NCBI GenBank assembly: GCA_938003725.1
Contig: CALKXX010000177.1
Coordinates: 1-6,715 of the forward strand
Length of the DNA: 6,715 bases
Direction of reading: 5' to 3'
Source of the DNA: an uncultured Sphingomonadaceae bacterium
GTDB lineage: Bacteria > Pseudomonadota > Alphaproteobacteria > Sphingomonadales > Sphingomonadaceae
The first letter of the stretch is position 1. Each line of letters opens with the position of its first letter. Below the pieces are notes generated by a model. The model had not been told where the DNA came from. It saw only the letters and a program-made list of their open reading frames with translations, and searched no databases. The position numbers and the translations under genes were made by a program. Below are positions 5,640-6,715 of the stretch, piece after piece.

Positions 5640-6715
5640 GTGTATTTTGGGTTCAGAATATTTTTTGGGTTACTAATTGTTCTGACGTTTCTCGTACAAG
5701 GGTCAATTGGCCATGCTTGTACTTGTGCCTACCCAGTGGTTGTTCACTCAAATTCCGACAAAAAACTATATAAAAAGCTCTGCCGAACAGCGCCAAAAAA
5801 TAAGTCCCGGTTTTTGCAGAACGTGAAAAACGGTAAGTTTGAGACTTATCAGGTTAGACAGGCCGCAGAGGCGTTTAATAGCGGGAACTTTGGATGCAGA
5901 AAAGATAATGACTTTGCTTTCAAAATACTCGACTCTCTTATCCCTTCGCCAGTGCCGTTGACGGCCAGACCGGATATCCTGAATCTGTTGGTCTGGTGGG
6001 CGCCGAAAACTCTTGAGTCCGGCCGAATGAAAAAGATTAGAGGTCTGGCGTGGCTTCAAGGCCAAGGCGGGAATTGGATTCCAAAAGGCTGGGCTGAAGA
6101 GGAAATGGATATGTTCTTGTCCATACCAGAGCATTTCGATTTGGCATTTCAGAGTTTCGGTAACAACCCTAGGCGAGATCAGATGTTGTTTGAGAAAATT
6201 ACCGATCCCAAAAATTCAAATTTCAATTTGCAAATGGCCACCCAGTTGATTGCTGAGACTAAAGACAAAGATCGAAAAACTGCGCTGGCATTGAAGCTAC
6301 TCGATCCACAATTGGGAAAACCAAACTATGATGCAGCGGCAAAGTTGCTTGATTGGTATTCGCCTTTCATTGACTATGGTTTAGCGCCGGAAAGAGAGGA
6401 GCAGGCAGTGGCTGCATGGGTGCGTATCGCTCAAAGCCGAATAAGCAGCAATGATCTGGCAATTAAGGCGCGGGCAATAGCAATATTAGAAACTGGAAAT
6501 CCGCATGCCGATCCAATGCTGCGAAATTCGGGGCTGCGGCCCGCCGTATCAGACCTGATAGTTTTGGATGGATGGATTGATAGTCTGCCAAGTTTGGAAT
6601 CCAAAAAGCCACTCGAGAAAAATTTTCGTCAGAACGCCTATCCATCGCGTGCGATGCGCGAAAAACGCGCTGGTGCGGTTACGGTCGCCGTATTATTTGC
6701 GAAGGATGGATTTTT
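5640..6715 (+). CDS. Exported or membrane-anchored protein with novel N-terminal region and TonB C-terminal domain (3' partial)
   Basis: I read this frame codon by codon: it stays open for 358 codons from GTG 5640 to the window edge. Residues 1-6 include one Arg, 7-24 are hydrophobic, and GHA-C at 24-27 could be a signal peptidase I site; otherwise the segment is an inner-membrane anchor. Cysteines occur at C27, C29, C48 and C86. Residues about 55-325 are unrecognised, rich in predicted amphipathic helices (for example AAKLLDWY and QAVAAWVRIAQ), resembling a helical solenoid more than an enzyme. From Y334, YPSRAMREKRAGAVTVAV matches the start of TonB_C domains (YP, a helix, then a strand with G-x-V-x-V), cut off at the edge. 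TonB links inner-membrane energy to outer-membrane receptors, but no Pro-rich spacer is visible here, so classical energy transduction is doubtful. GC is about 46%, against 58% in the preceding gene, hinting at transfer or relaxed selection. Confidence is high that it is coding and moderate for the TonB_C call. Confidence 0.8.
   Translation, partial: MYFGFRIFFGLLIVLTFLVQGSIGHACTCAYPVVVHSNSDKKLYKKLCRTAPKNKSRFLQNVKNGKFETYQVRQAAEAFNSGNFGCRKDNDFAFKILDSLIPSPVPLTARPDILNLLVWWAPKTLESGRMKKIRGLAWLQGQGGNWIPKGWAEEEMDMFLSIPEHFDLAFQSFGNNPRRDQMLFEKITDPKNSNFNLQMATQLIAETKDKDRKTALALKLLDPQLGKPNYDAAAKLLDWYSPFIDYGLAPEREEQAVAAWVRIAQSRISSNDLAIKARAIAILETGNPHADPMLRNSGLRPAVSDLIVLDGWIDSLPSLESKKPLEKNFRQNAYPSRAMREKRAGAVTVAVLFAKDGF

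Noticed and set aside
5766..6134. A 122-codon minus-strand open frame in the low-GC region
   Set aside because: The + strand frame starting at 5640 is open throughout, has a strong ribosome site, an export segment and a domain match; the minus frame has none of these.

Overview
The window looks like chromosomal DNA of an alphaproteobacterium, most likely a member of the Sphingomonadales with moderate GC (Sphingorhabdus, Parasphingorhabdus or Sphingopyxis-like). The reasons are a VPAPP variant of the PEP-CTERM sorting tail, the gene order serS-surE-LysM/LytM lipoprotein, and a hand-counted GC near 58% in a typical gene. The order-level assignment is inference. All genes lie on the + strand.

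Region 1 (2-406) is the C-terminal end of a very Ser/Gly/Thr-rich exported protein that ends in a PEP-CTERM-type anchor. A strong intrinsic terminator (430-460) closes that transcript. Region 2 (518-4781) is a tight cluster: serS (seryl-tRNA synthetase), surE (5'/3'-nucleotidase, sharing one base with serS), a lipoprotein with two LysM domains and a LytM/M23 domain that has lost key catalytic residues (NlpD-like), and a two-TM potassium channel with an RCK/TrkA-N domain starting 6 bases after it. Region 3 (4863-5582) is a cytoplasmic alpha/beta hydrolase with a visible Ser-Asp-His triad. Region 4 (5640 to the window end) is an open GTG-initiated gene cut by the window edge. It has a signal or anchor segment, about 300 residues of unrecognised mostly helical sequence, and the beginning of a TonB C-terminal domain. 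Its GC is about 46%, clearly lower than its neighbour.

The central cluster combines translation (serS), nucleotide housekeeping (surE), cell-wall remodelling (NlpD-like protein) and ion homeostasis (K+ channel). The first three are a known proteobacterial neighbourhood. Here pcm, which often lies between surE and nlpD, is absent, and a K+ channel is appended. No mobile element, CRISPR array, tRNA or rRNA is visible. I see no convincing new multi-gene system. The least explained item is the 3'-end gene, followed by the catalytically degenerate LytM protein and the Ser-rich PEP-CTERM protein.
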